DNA of 37,171 nt from Verrucomicrobiota bacterium (GCA_026398285.1 JAPLTI010000158.1:1-37171), one strand, 5' to 3'. Counted from the stretch's first letter, positions 16,044 through 24,892 are shown. Notes: generated by a model from the letters alone, not told the origin. Program-made: numbers and translations.

Positions 16044-17436
16044 CAATCTGATCCGCAATCTCCTCGGCTGGATAGGTCCAAATCTCCGAGAGCGTGGGAT
16101 GATAGTGCGGGACAGCCGCAAACTCCCGCGCGGTGGCGCGGTAGCGCATGGCCATGACGACTTCGTGGATGAGCTCGGACGCCTCCGGGCCCACAACCGC
16201 GCCGCCGAGGATTTCGCCTGTTTCCCGTGATGCCGTGAGTTTCACAAGCCCGTGGGTCTCACCCATGAGAAGGGATTTTCCATGGTCGTTGAAGGGATAT
16301 GTTGCCGTGAGAAAAGGAATCCCCGCCGCCTCTAGCTCCGCCTCGGTGGCGCCGACGCTGGCAAATTGAGGATCCGAGAAGACGGCGAAAAGTTTCAGCC
16401 GGTAGTCCATGGTTGCAGGCTGGCCTGAATGACGGTCCAAGTGGATGGCCGCATTGGTGGCGGCGATCTCGCCCTGCTGAATGGCGATATGGACGACTTC
16501 GAGTCCGCCGCACACATCGCCTGCCGCGAAAATGTGAGGGATCGATGTGGCCTGCGTGGCAGCGACTTTGATGCGCCCGCCATCCATCGCCAGGCCGAGC
16601 GCTTCCAGTCCGCGCAGAACTGGCGTGCGGCCGAGGGCGTTGAGGACGCGCTCTGCATGAAGCGTATTGGTGGTGCCGTCCTTTTCGAAAACGACACGCA
16701 TGCCATCGCCTTCTCTTTCGACGCGCAAAAGTTTAGTCCCCGTGTGGATCGTGATTCCATCCGCCCGCATGCCTTCTTCCAAAGCAGCCGCCGCATCGGA
16801 ATCGCTGCCGCGCAGAATTTGCGGGCTGCGTTGAATTATGGTCACCTCGCACCCGAAAGCTCGGCAATAGGAAGCCATCTCCAGCGCCACCGGTCCCGCC
16901 CCAAGCACAATGATCGACTTCGGAATCTCCTCCAGATCGAGGATGTCATCACTCGTGAGGCAACCCGCCTCCGCCAACCCTGGCACAGGCGGCGTCGATA
17001 TTTCAGAGCCGGTTGCGATGAGAAAGGTTTTGCCACGAAGAGTCGTTGAGGAGCCGTCCGACGAAACAATGCGAACTTCGTTGGCATTCAAAAACTCTGC
17101 GCGTCCTCGAAAAAAATCGAACCTGCCGGATTCCAGCTGTCCCTTGCGGTAATCGGCGAACTCCGCGATGAGGCGGCGTTTCCGGGCAACGATCGCCGAG
17201 GCATCGAAGCGGGGATTGTCACATGCCAAACCGAACTCTTCGGCCCGCATCAGAACGCGGAAGCGCCGCGCGGATTCGAGCAGCGACTTGCTCGGCATGC
17301 AGCCGCGAAGAATGCAAAGCCCGCCAACCTCGCGCCCGCCTTCGACCACAGCCACGCGAAGCCCGAGGGATGCCGCCGTTCTCGCGCCGGCATATCCTGC
17401 GCTGCCTCCTCCAATGACGACGAAGTCGTATTCCAT
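16030..17436 (-). CDS. FAD-dependent pyridine nucleotide-disulfide oxidoreductase (dihydrolipoamide dehydrogenase-like)
   Basis: The 468-residue flavoprotein has the N-terminal FAD motif VVIGGGSAGYAGA and a redox-active disulfide CxxxxC (Cys41, Cys46 in GGLCILRGCMPSK). It also has an NAD(P) Rossmann motif (VLGAGPVALEMASYCRAFG), the second FAD motif (IFAAGDVCGG) and the C-terminal HYHPTLSE catalytic base region. All elements of a class I disulfide reductase are present. The GLCILRGCMPSK site differs from the usual GGTCVNVGCxPSK of lipoamide dehydrogenase, so the electron acceptor may differ. No lipoyl-enzyme genes are nearby. The start at 17436 is preferred because a start at 17538 would run into dcd. 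It lies 29 bp after dcd and is probably co-transcribed. Confidence 0.9.
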   Translation of the reverse strand: MEYDFVVIGGGSAGYAGARTAASLGLRVAVVEGGREVGGLCILRGCMPSKSLLESARRFRVLMRAEEFGLACDNPRFDASAIVARKRRLIAEFADYRKGQLESGRFDFFRGRAEFLNANEVRIVSSDGSSTTLRGKTFLIATGSEISTPPVPGLAEAGCLTSDDILDLEEIPKSIIVLGAGPVALEMASYCRAFGCEVTIIQRSPQILRGSDSDAAAALEEGMRADGITIHTGTKLLRVEREGDGMRVVFEKDGTTNTLHAERVLNALGRTPVLRGLEALGLAMDGGRIKVAATQATSIPHIFAAGDVCGGLEVVHIAIQQGEIAATNAAIHLDRHSGQPATMDYRLKLFAVFSDPQFASVGATEAELEAAGIPFLTATYPFNDHGKSLLMGETHGLVKLTASRETGEILGGAVVGPEASELIHEVVMAMRYRATAREFAAVPHYHPTLSEIWTYPAEEIADQIVTAP

Positions 17437-17465
17437 AATGCTTCTCCGCGCCTTCGCGGGCTGCC

Positions 17466-18035
17466 CTACATTCTCGGAATCGTGATGCCGCGCTGGCCCA
17501 TATATTTCCCGGCGCGGTCGGCGTAGCTCGTCTCGCAAGTCTCCTTGGACTCAAAAAACACAACCTGCGCCAGCCCCTCGTTCGCATAGATGCGGGCGGG
17601 CAGCGGCGTGGTGTTTGAAATTTCTAGCGTCACATGCCCTTCCCACTCGGGCTCAAAGGGCGTCACATTCACAATGATGCCGCAGCGCGCGTAGGTGGAT
17701 TTGCCGACGCAGATGGTGAGCACCTCGCGCGGGATGCGGAAGTATTCCACGCTGCGGGCGAGGGCGAAGGAATTGGGCGGCACTACGCACACATCGGTTT
17801 TCATGTCCACAAAGGAGCGGTCATCGAAGGCCTTCGGGTCCACCACGCTTCCAAAGACATTTGTGAAAACCTTGAACTCGTTCGAAACGCGGAGGTCGTA
17901 GCCGTAACTCGAAAGCCCGTAGCTGATGACGCGCTCGCCGGACTCGGTCTTCTTGATCTGACCATCCACAAAGGGCTCGATCATGCCGCGTTCAACCGCC
18001 ATGCGGCGGATCCATTTGTCGGAGCAGACTGACAT
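17466..18035 (-). CDS. dcd: dCTP deaminase
   Basis: Dcd deaminates dCTP to dUTP, the first step to dTMP in many bacteria. The 189-residue length is close to the E. coli enzyme (193 aa). Recognisable blocks are [35 protein letters not shown], the active-site region [30 protein letters not shown] with the catalytic glutamate, and the C-terminal [10 protein letters not shown]. Some homologues also hydrolyse dUTP; sequence inspection alone does not settle this. Its ATG overlaps the stop of ebfC by one base (TAATG), tying it to the dnaX operon. Confidence 0.95.
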   Translation of the reverse strand: MSVCSDKWIRRMAVERGMIEPFVDGQIKKTESGERVISYGLSSYGYDLRVSNEFKVFTNVFGSVVDPKAFDDRSFVDMKTDVCVVPPNSFALARSVEYFRIPREVLTICVGKSTYARCGIIVNVTPFEPEWEGHVTLEISNTTPLPARIYANEGLAQVVFFESKETCETSYADRAGKYMGQRGITIPRM

Positions 18036-18346
18036 TACATCGAGAGGCCGGGAATTTTCATTCCGCCCGTAAGTTTGCCCATTTCATCACTGCCCAGTTT
18101 TTTCGCATCCTCAAGGGCCTGCTTCACTGCCGTGAGAACAAGGTCTTCGAGCATCTCGACATCATTCGGATCCACAACCTGCGGGTCGATTTTGATAGCT
18201 GTCACATCCCCCGTTCCCGTGGCCGTGACCTTCACCTTGCCGCCGCCGGTGGTGGCTTCGACTGTGCGACTGGCCAATGCGACCTGCGCTTCCGCCATGC
18301 GTTCCTGCATGCGCTGCGCTTCCTTCATCATTTTTGCGATATTCAT
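18035..18346 (-). CDS. ebfC: YbaB/EbfC family nucleoid-associated protein
   Basis: A 103-residue member of the small DNA-binding YbaB/EbfC family, which forms dimers and binds DNA with limited specificity. Visible features are the N-terminal [20 protein letters not shown] helix, the strand pair [43 protein letters not shown], and the C-terminal Gly/Met-rich [11 protein letters not shown] tail. Location directly downstream of dnaX with a 4-bp overlap is the conserved arrangement. The common third gene, recR, is absent here and dcd takes its place. Confidence 0.95.
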   Translation of the reverse strand: MNIAKMMKEAQRMQERMAEAQVALASRTVEATTGGGKVKVTATGTGDVTAIKIDPQVVDPNDVEMLEDLVLTAVKQALEDAKKLGSDEMGKLTGGMKIPGLSM

Positions 18347-20115
18347 GTTTTTTGAGTTTGTAGAGTGCCCTTGAAAATTTCGAGGGCTTTTTCGATCAGC
18401 GGGTCATTGAGAAATTCTTCCATCGGATCCACCGGCGGCGCTTCAACCACAGGCTCGGTGATCTTGGGCACATCGGGTTCCGGTTCAGGCTCCGGCTCGG
18501 GAGCTGCCGCTTGCAAGGCCTCGTCGAATTCAAAAACGATCTTCGTCGGCTGACCCAAATCCTGGAGCAGGCGGGCTTCGATGTCTTTGATGCCCTTCTC
18601 CATGAACATCGAGCTACCGGCCTCTTGCAGCGCGGCGGGGAAACGAACGATCAGCCGGCCGCCTTCGAGACGGTCGAAAACACCCTCGCGGAACCAGCCA
18701 AAACGGATCACGGAGTTTTTAGAAAACTCCGCCGCGATGCGCTCCCAACAAAGGGCGGCGTCCACCGGAGCAGCGGGTTCGGGATCTGGTGCAGGTGCGG
18801 CTTTTGGCACGACAGGCGGCGGGGTTCGCACAACAGCCGGAGCCGGCTTCGGAGCCTCGATCTCCAAGACAGGCTGCGGCTCAACTGGCGCGCTCACGAC
18901 AGGTGCCGGGGGAGCGGGCTCAGGCACAGGGGCTGGGCTCGGTGGTAAAACCGGTGCTGGAGCAGGCGGAGGCGTTGCCGCTATTGGAGCAACCCTTGCT
19001 GGACGCTCTGGACGCGGCGCGGGCGGCTCGCCATTGCAGAGACCGGTGAGTGTTTCAATGACATCCGTGAGACTGGTCTCATCCAAAAGGTGGAGGGCTT
19101 TGATGACGGCGACATCGAGTTGGAGTTTCTTGTCGGCGACCCACTTCATGGCGGATTCCGCCGCGCTGAAATGATCCACCAGATCCAAAAGCTTGCCTTG
19201 CGGGATCGCACACTCGCCGCCCGTGGCCTGGCTAACCAACAGGTCGCGCAAGTGAGACACAAGCTCGGCCGTGAGGCGGGAGAGGTCTTTGCCGAGGTTG
19301 GACTGCGCCGCCACCGTGTCGAGTGCCGCGCTGGCATCACCCGCAAACAAACTGTCCGCGAGGCTCACCACGACTTCATGTGGGGTGAAGCCGAAGACAT
19401 CCATGACATCACTCGCCCGAATGTGCTCGCCGCAGAAGGCGACCATCTGGTCGAGCATGCTCTCGGCATCGCGCAATCCGCCCTCCGCGCCGCGCGCGAT
19501 GGCATCCGCCGCCTCGCCGTCGAGTTGGATTTTTTCTTTTTCCGCGATGAAAAGGAGGTGCTTTTTGATCAGGTGCGTGGGAATCCGCCGTAGGTCGAAA
19601 CGCTGGCAGCGGCTGGTAATGGTGGCGGGAACTTTTTGCGCCTCAGTGGTTGCGAAAATGAATTTCACATGCGGCGGCGGCTCCTCGAGCGTTTTGAGCA
19701 GTGCGTTGAACGCGCCCGTGCTGAGCATGTGCACCTCGTCGATGAGGTAGATTTTGAATTTTCCACGCGCGGGCGCATAGGCGGCGCTGTCCCGCAGGTC
19801 GCGGATGTTTTCCACGCCGTTGTTGCTGGCCCCGTCGATCTCAATGACATCGAGGCTGCGCCCTTCGGCGATTTCCAGACACGCCGGGCACTTGCCGCAA
19901 GGCTCCGAGGTCGGACCGGCCTCGCAGTTCAAAGCCTTCGCCAGAATGCGGGCGGTGGAGGTCTTGCCGATTCCGCGCGGACCCACAAAAAGATAAGCCT
20001 GCGCAAGCCGACTGGAATTCACCGCATTCTGAAGCGTGCGCGTGATGTGCTCCTGCCCGACGACTTCGGCGAATGTTTGCGGACGATACTTGCGGGCGAA
20101 AACTCGGTAACTCAC
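18343..20115 (-). CDS. dnaX: DNA polymerase III subunits gamma and tau
   Basis: DnaX is the ATPase that forms the clamp-loader core of the replicase. The 590-residue protein begins with FARKYRPQTFAEVVGQEHI, then has the Walker A GPRGIGKTSTARIL (about 44-57). A zinc-binding cysteine cluster follows (CEAGPTSEPCGKCPAC), then Walker B LIDEVHML and the sensor region TSRCQRFDLRRI. Domain III follows to about residue 365. A long Pro/Ala-rich linker (about 375-450) leads to a C-terminal tau-like domain. The start codon is GTG at 20115. I see no typical A AAA AAG slippery site on the coding strand, so there is no sequence support for a frameshifted gamma form. Confidence 0.96.
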   Translation of the reverse strand: MSYRVFARKYRPQTFAEVVGQEHITRTLQNAVNSSRLAQAYLFVGPRGIGKTSTARILAKALNCEAGPTSEPCGKCPACLEIAEGRSLDVIEIDGASNNGVENIRDLRDSAAYAPARGKFKIYLIDEVHMLSTGAFNALLKTLEEPPPHVKFIFATTEAQKVPATITSRCQRFDLRRIPTHLIKKHLLFIAEKEKIQLDGEAADAIARGAEGGLRDAESMLDQMVAFCGEHIRASDVMDVFGFTPHEVVVSLADSLFAGDASAALDTVAAQSNLGKDLSRLTAELVSHLRDLLVSQATGGECAIPQGKLLDLVDHFSAAESAMKWVADKKLQLDVAVIKALHLLDETSLTDVIETLTGLCNGEPPAPRPERPARVAPIAATPPPAPAPVLPPSPAPVPEPAPPAPVVSAPVEPQPVLEIEAPKPAPAVVRTPPPVVPKAAPAPDPEPAAPVDAALCWERIAAEFSKNSVIRFGWFREGVFDRLEGGRLIVRFPAALQEAGSSMFMEKGIKDIEARLLQDLGQPTKIVFEFDEALQAAAPEPEPEPEPDVPKITEPVVEAPPVDPMEEFLNDPLIEKALEIFKGTLQTQKT

Positions 20116-20241
20116 GCGGGCACATTAAGCCCGCCCTCCCGCGTCATCCAGCACGATTTGAAAATGCCACGCCTTCGCAGAGTGAACAATTTGTTGAATA
20201 AAAAACCTTGTTCCTAAAAAAGGCTGCCCAAGACTCAAAGC

Positions 20242-21369
20242 GTGCCAGCATCCATTCTCCTTCGACGGACATCCGCTCTCTCGATCCTTGCCTGCGTCTC
20301 CTTGTTTCAGGCTCACCCGGCTTCCGCCCAAAAGACGGAAATCCTGAATCTTTCCTACGAGAAAAACCCTCCCTACCCGGAAGCTCAAAATCCCCAACTG
20401 CCGCTGGAAGTTTACGATCCCGCGTTTGCTGAAATCCTTGGCAAGCAGCCCGCACTGGTGCATCTCGCCAAGGGCTTTGGCTTCACGGAGGGTCCTGTCT
20501 TTCTCTCGGTGAAAAACTCCGACGAGGGCTTCCTCATTTTCACAGACCAGATCAACGACAACATCAACCTCATCCGCTGGCACGGCCTCACGCCCTACAA
20601 TACCATCACGCCAGCCTCTTGGAGCGAGCCGGTGGTTTTTCGGCATCCCTCGAGTATTGCGGATGGTCAAACGGCCGACCTCAACGCGAATTTGCTCACG
20701 GCCGAGACGACCGGACGCCGGGTTTCCATCACAAAACATGATGGCACGGTCGAAACGCTCGCCGGTTCCTACGAAGGCAAGCCGCTGAATTCCCCAAACG
20801 ACCTGGTGGTGAAATCCGACGGCTCCGTGTGGTTCACCGATCCCAGCTACGGCTCGCTGCAATTTCCGCAGGAGGCGTTTTTGCCGAATAATGTCTACCG
20901 CTACGATCCAAAAACCAAGGCCCTCACCGTGGTAACCGGGAACCTGCAAATGCCCAATGGCATCGCCTTTTCACCGGATGAAAAAATCCTCTACATCATC
21001 GATAGCGGAGCGATCCAGGCGCCGCGCACCTACTACTACGACAAGCCGCACACGATCTATGCGTTCGATGTCTCGGCGGATGGCAAAACGATCTCGAACC
21101 AGCGCGAATTTGCGGTCGTCTATCCCGGTTTCCCCGACGGCATGCGGCTCGACGCGAAAGGCAATGTCTACTCCGGCGCCCTCGACGGCATCCATGTTTT
21201 CAACCCGAAGGGCAAAATGATCGGCAAAATCAAGCTGCCGAAGCAGACGGCTAACCTGACCTTCGGCGGCCGCGACAACAACATCCTCTTCATTTGCTCG
21301 TCCGACTCGGTCTGGGCGATCAAACTCAACACAACCGGTGCGAAACCCGTGCCACAAATCGAACGCTAA
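20242..21369 (+). CDS. SMP-30/gluconolactonase-family protein, exported
   Basis: The 375-residue protein starts at a GTG and carries an N-terminal signal peptide (LLRRTSALSILACVSLFQ, cleavage near ASAQ at 28-31), so it is probably periplasmic or secreted. The mature part is a six-bladed beta-propeller of the SMP-30/gluconolaconase/LRE family. Blocks are GFTEGPVF (metal-ligand Glu), LNSPNDLVVKSDGSVWFTDP (Asn and Asp ligands), MPNGIAFSPDEKILYI and FPDGMRLDAKGNVY. Such enzymes hydrolyse sugar lactones. The GMC oxidoreductase 6 bp downstream could make a lactone from a sugar for it to open. The actual substrate is not shown by sequence. Confidence 0.9.
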   Translation: MPASILLRRTSALSILACVSLFQAHPASAQKTEILNLSYEKNPPYPEAQNPQLPLEVYDPAFAEILGKQPALVHLAKGFGFTEGPVFLSVKNSDEGFLIFTDQINDNINLIRWHGLTPYNTITPASWSEPVVFRHPSSIADGQTADLNANLLTAETTGRRVSITKHDGTVETLAGSYEGKPLNSPNDLVVKSDGSVWFTDPSYGSLQFPQEAFLPNNVYRYDPKTKALTVVTGNLQMPNGIAFSPDEKILYIIDSGAIQAPRTYYYDKPHTIYAFDVSADGKTISNQREFAVVYPGFPDGMRLDAKGNVYSGALDGIHVFNPKGKMIGKIKLPKQTANLTFGGRDNNILFICSSDSVWAIKLNTTGAKPVPQIER

Positions 21370-21375
21370 AAATCC

Positions 21376-22926
21376 ATGAACAACGACTACGACATCATCA
21401 TCATCGGCAGCGGCGCGGGCGGCGGCACATTGGCCCGTCACCTGGCTCCCTCCGGAAAACGCATCCTCATCCTCGAGCGCGGTAGCTGGCTCCCGCGCGA
21501 GCCGGAAAACTGGTCCGCCTCGGAAGTCTTCATCGCAAACCGCTACACATCGAAGGACACCTGGCGCGACAAGCACGGCAAGGAATTCCAACCCGGCGTC
21601 CACTACTTCGTCGGCGGTGCCACGAAACTCTACGGCGCTGCCCTCTACCGCCTGCGCAAAGAGGACTTTGGCGTCCTGAAACACCACGACGGCATCTCCC
21701 CCGCCTGGCCGCTTGGCTACGACGATTTCGAGCCCTACTACTCAAAAGCCGAGCAGATGTATCATGTCCACGGCGCCCGAGGCGAGGACCCCACCGAACC
21801 ACCCTGCTCCGCGCCCTACCCGCACCCCGCCGTCTCCCACGAGCCGCGCATCCAAAAGCTCGCCGACGACCTCAAGCGCGCCGGCTACCACCCGTTCCAC
21901 TCGCCCTGCGGCATCATGCTCAACGAGGCGAACATGCCCTACAGCCAATGCGTGCGCTGCGAGGATTGCGATGGATTTCCCTGCCTCGTCCAGGCGAAAT
22001 CCGATGCCGAAGTCCTCGGCGTCCGCCCCGCGCTCGAGCACTCGAATGTCACGCTCCTCACCGATTCGCAGGTTCTCAAACTCGTCACCGACCCCACGGG
22101 TAAATCCGTTAGCGAAGTCCTCGTGGACCGCGGTGGAAAAACCGAAACCTTCCGCGCCAACATCGTCGTCGTTTCCGCCGGAGCCGCGAATTCCGCCCGA
22201 CTCCTCCTCATGTCGGCCAATGACAAACATCCGAACGGCCTCGCAAATGGCTCCGACCAAGTCGGCCGGAACTACATGTATCACAACAGCCAGGCCGTCC
22301 TCGCCATTTCCAAGGAGCCGAACCCCACGAAATACCAGAAGACTCTTGGGTTGAATGATTTTTATTTCGGCATGAAGGATTTCGAGTTCCCGATGGGAAA
22401 CATCCAGATGGTCGGAAAATCCCAAGGCCCGATGTATAAAGGCGAGAAGCCGATCGAAGCAGGGCTCGCGCCGATGTTCACGCTCGATTTTGTCGCGAAG
22501 CACGCCGTCGATTTCTGGCTCTCCACCGAGGATCTCCCCTCGCCCCACAACCGCGTCATGATCAACCGCGACGGCCAAATCACGCTCAGCTATACGCCGA
22601 ACAACCAGGAGCCGAAAAACCGCCTCTACGCGAAGCTCAAGTCGATGCTCAACCACCTCGACATGCACGAGCACCTCATCCCGAGGAATCTCTACATGAA
22701 AAACGAGATCGACATCGGCGGCGTGGCCCACCAGTCCGGCACCTGCCGCTTCGGCACCGATCCCGCCACCTCCGTGCTCGATACGAATTGCAAGGCCCAC
22801 GAACTCGACAACCTCTATGTCGTGGACACCTCGTTCTTCCCGAGTATCGGCGCCGTGAATCCCGCACTCACCGCGATGGCGAACGCCCTCCGCGTCGGCG
22901 ACCATCTCCTCGAGCGGCTGAAATAA
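21376..22926 (+). CDS. GMC-family FAD-dependent oxidoreductase with a cysteine cluster
   Basis: A 516-residue GMC oxidoreductase (COG2303), which oxidises alcohols or sugars with FAD. The N-terminal FAD motif is IIIIGSGAGGGTLARHL, followed by ERGSWLPREPENW. FVGGATKLYGAALYRLR fits the GMC signature region. The C-terminal catalytic blocks are HQSGTCRFG (His) and AVNPALTAMANALR (Asn). Residues 192-203 contain a CX2CX2CX4C cluster (Cys192, 195, 198, 203) followed by QAK. This resembles the CxxCGxC..GC..GAK element of long-chain alcohol oxidase-like GMC enzymes and may bind a metal or Fe-S centre (inference). No signal peptide is seen. It is co-directional with the lactonase gene and likely in one operon with it. 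Confidence 0.9.
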   Translation: MNNDYDIIIIGSGAGGGTLARHLAPSGKRILILERGSWLPREPENWSASEVFIANRYTSKDTWRDKHGKEFQPGVHYFVGGATKLYGAALYRLRKEDFGVLKHHDGISPAWPLGYDDFEPYYSKAEQMYHVHGARGEDPTEPPCSAPYPHPAVSHEPRIQKLADDLKRAGYHPFHSPCGIMLNEANMPYSQCVRCEDCDGFPCLVQAKSDAEVLGVRPALEHSNVTLLTDSQVLKLVTDPTGKSVSEVLVDRGGKTETFRANIVVVSAGAANSARLLLMSANDKHPNGLANGSDQVGRNYMYHNSQAVLAISKEPNPTKYQKTLGLNDFYFGMKDFEFPMGNIQMVGKSQGPMYKGEKPIEAGLAPMFTLDFVAKHAVDFWLSTEDLPSPHNRVMINRDGQITLSYTPNNQEPKNRLYAKLKSMLNHLDMHEHLIPRNLYMKNEIDIGGVAHQSGTCRFGTDPATSVLDTNCKAHELDNLYVVDTSFFPSIGAVNPALTAMANALRVGDHLLERLK

Positions 22927-22961
22927 AAGCGTGGAGAAAAAGCGCAATCAAAAGAGGGGAG

Positions 22962-23055
22962 CACAGGCGTCCCGCCTGTGTGGGCGTTGATGAATCGGTC
23001 CGAATCCGACTCGCCGACTGCAAAGAGTGTAAGTCTCGACACGGCCGGGACGGCC
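22962..23055. repeat. REP-like element with two hairpins before the MFS gene
   Basis: The gap after the GMC gene begins with a perfect hairpin, CACAGGCG-TCC-CGCCTGTG (22962-22980), and ends with GGCCG-GGA-CGGCC (23043-23055). The second sits directly against the preferred MFS start. About 60 bp of non-coding-looking sequence lie between them. The pair of short GC-rich hairpins resembles a BIME/REP-type repeat. The first hairpin could also act as a weak terminator, though no T-run follows. Copy number in the genome cannot be seen here. Confidence 0.5.
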
Positions 23056-24240
23056 ATGCCCCCTTCTTCATCAAAACCCTCCCGCGCCGCCGTGGGAGCG
23101 GTTTTCGGCGCGGGCGTGGCGCAGGGCATCGCCCTCGTCACATTCCCCGCAGCGGGGGCGATTTTCACGAGCACGCAGCACTACGGCCTGAGCAGCACGC
23201 AATACGGCATGCTCTTCGTGCCGCAGGCCATCATGGCAATCATCAGCTCCCTCCTCGGCCCAACCCTCGCGCGAAGCCTAGGGGCGAAGAATGTCTTTCT
23301 GGCAGGAATGCTGGCGAATCTCCTATCCATGGGGCTTCTCATCGCGAGCCAGTTCCTCATAGCAAACCACACCGCCGCCTACGCGGTGCTCCTACTGGCA
23401 ACAACCTGCATGGGCCTGGCCTTCGGCCTCACCGTTCCCGTCATCAACACCTGCGCCGCCGCGTTTTTTCCAAAAACCGCCGACCGCGCCTTGCTAACAT
23501 TGAATACGCTGCTCGGCCTTGGCACGGCGCTGGCGCCGGCCTTCGTCGCCGTTTTCGTCGGCCTCGGATTCTGGTGGGGATTGCCCGTTCTCGTCGCCGT
23601 CCTTTGTGCCGGACTCTTGGTTTTCGCCATGCCGCTCAGCATTTCGGCAGGTTCGCCAACCGATGATAAAACCTCCGGCGGACTGCCGACTGCCTTTCCA
23701 GCCTTCGCCGCCGCCGCCCTGCTCTACGGAATTTGCGAAACGATGAACGGTAATTGGGCGTCGATCCTCATGTCCGGCGCTCTCTCAAACACGACCGCCA
23801 CAGCATCCCTCTCCCTCACGCTCTTCTGGGGCGCTGTCACCGGCGGACGCTTGCTCTTCGCCTCGATCGACCGATGGATGCCCGAACGGCTCGTTTTCAA
23901 AATCCTCCCCGCTATCATTTGCGCAGCCTTCCTCCTCGTTCCGCTCATTCCCGCAGGAAACCCGCTCGCCGGCCTTGCTCTCTTCGCCCTCGCAGGCCTG
24001 GGTTGCTCTGCAATGCTCCCTCTCATCATCAGCTTTGGCCAAAAAAGCATGCCCACAATCGCCGCCTCGGTCGCCGGCCTGCTGATCGCCTTCTATCAAC
24101 TCGGCTACGGCCTCGCCGCCTTCGGAGTCGGCCCGCTTGAGAACATGGCATCGCTTTCCCTCAATCACATCTTCGCCGCCACCGCAGTCCCCGCAATCGG
24201 CCTCGCGATTCTTGCCGCGTTGCTGAGCAGGAAAAATTAA
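23056..24240 (+). CDS. Major facilitator superfamily transporter
   Basis: A 394-residue integral membrane protein with about twelve hydrophobic segments and a short central loop near residues 195-210 (SAGSPTDDKTSGG). This is the MFS 6+6 layout. The first helices (GAVFGAGVAQGIALVTFPAAG) and the loop GPTLARSLGAKNVF, in the position of the usual MFS motif A, fit the family. The protein resembles the sugar or FucP-like and drug-efflux branches, but the substrate is not identifiable. I chose ATG 23056 because the sequence upstream to 22978, though open, consists of a REP-like repeat; ATG 22990 is the alternative. Its position after lactonase and GMC genes suggests transport of a related sugar or acid. 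Confidence 0.86.
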   Translation: MPPSSSKPSRAAVGAVFGAGVAQGIALVTFPAAGAIFTSTQHYGLSSTQYGMLFVPQAIMAIISSLLGPTLARSLGAKNVFLAGMLANLLSMGLLIASQFLIANHTAAYAVLLLATTCMGLAFGLTVPVINTCAAAFFPKTADRALLTLNTLLGLGTALAPAFVAVFVGLGFWWGLPVLVAVLCAGLLVFAMPLSISAGSPTDDKTSGGLPTAFPAFAAAALLYGICETMNGNWASILMSGALSNTTATASLSLTLFWGAVTGGRLLFASIDRWMPERLVFKILPAIICAAFLLVPLIPAGNPLAGLALFALAGLGCSAMLPLIISFGQKSMPTIAASVAGLLIAFYQLGYGLAAFGVGPLENMASLSLNHIFAATAVPAIGLAILAALLSRKN

Positions 24241-24250
24241 AGCGCTCAAG

Positions 24251-24370
24251 AATGGGACGGCTCGGCGATCCATCCCTACCATGGGTTTTCGATGGGCGCT
24301 GCCGCGCCGCCCGCGCGGTTGGCTCCACCCGTCGTTCCCCTGGGTAGGGATGGCTCGCCGAGCCGTCCCA
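24251..24370. repeat. REP palindrome, copy A (upstream of the RAYT gene)
   Basis: Two 27-bp arms (24254-24280 and 24343-24369) pair with one mismatch. The left arm begins GGGACGGCTCGGCGATCC and the right arm ends GCTCGCCGAGCCGTCCC. The loop contains GATGGGCGCTGCCGCGCCG. A second, related copy lies on the other side of the RAYT gene. The unit is therefore the likely substrate of that transposase. Confidence 0.8.
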
Positions 24371-24445
24371 AGATTCAGGCGCGCAGCGCCGTCTCCGTCG
24401 AAAAAAAGCTCCTCATAACACCCTATTCCCCCCAATCATTATGGG

Positions 24446-24892
24446 ATGGATGTCGGCCGCAAATCGCTACCCCACGAACTTCCGCTGTGGGTTGATGTTC
24501 ACGGGGCCGCGTTTTTCATCACCTGTTGCGCAAAGGATCGCGCGTTGAGTCCATTTGCCTGCCCGAAAACTGCAACCGGACTTTTGGAATCGATCCGTCA
24601 CCGGATGCAAATCCGCATTTGGTATGTCCATGCCGCCATCATCATGCCCGACCATGTCCACCTTGTTCTGGGATTTCCCCCGGAAACGAATGTGGCCAAG
24701 TGCATCCGAGATTGGAAACGATGGACGGCACGCGTCCACGGGTTCGACTGGCAGCGAGATTTTTTTGAACACCGACTTCGCCATGACGAAAGCCTTCAAG
24801 AGAAAATCCAGTATGTCCTCGAAAATCCCGTTCGGGCCGGGCTCGTAGAGGACTGGCAGGATTGGCCTTTTACTATATTGCCTGAAGAGTAG
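24446..24892 (+). CDS. REP-associated tyrosine transposase (RAYT, Y1_Tnp family)
   Basis: A 148-residue HUH single-strand nuclease of the Y1 transposase family. RAYTs cut and join single-stranded DNA at REP palindromes and are thought to spread them. The N-terminal RKSLPHELPLW block is typical. The metal-binding HUH motif is MPDHVHLVL (His70, His72), and the catalytic tyrosine is Tyr123 in IQYVLENPVRAGLV. All key residues are present, so it may be active. The length fits the short RAYT class without a long C-terminal extension. REP-type palindromes lie 75 bp upstream (copy A) and 28 bp downstream (copy B). The start at 24446 has no Shine-Dalgarno sequence. Confidence 0.92.
   Translation: MDVGRKSLPHELPLWVDVHGAAFFITCCAKDRALSPFACPKTATGLLESIRHRMQIRIWYVHAAIIMPDHVHLVLGFPPETNVAKCIRDWKRWTARVHGFDWQRDFFEHRLRHDESLQEKIQYVLENPVRAGLVEDWQDWPFTILPEE

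Noticed and set aside
14208-16196. Long open frame (662 codons) on the minus strand
   Set aside because: It is antisense to the SDR and prenyl synthase genes, both of which have full catalytic motifs; its own translation shows no recognisable domain.
18343-20115. Programmed frameshift in dnaX to make a short gamma form
   Set aside because: I found no A AAA AAG-type slippery sequence on the coding strand at the expected place; the A-rich codons near 19527-19545 are in domain II and in a different context.
21742-22947. Open frame of 401 codons on the minus strand
   Set aside because: Antisense shadow of the GMC oxidoreductase gene.
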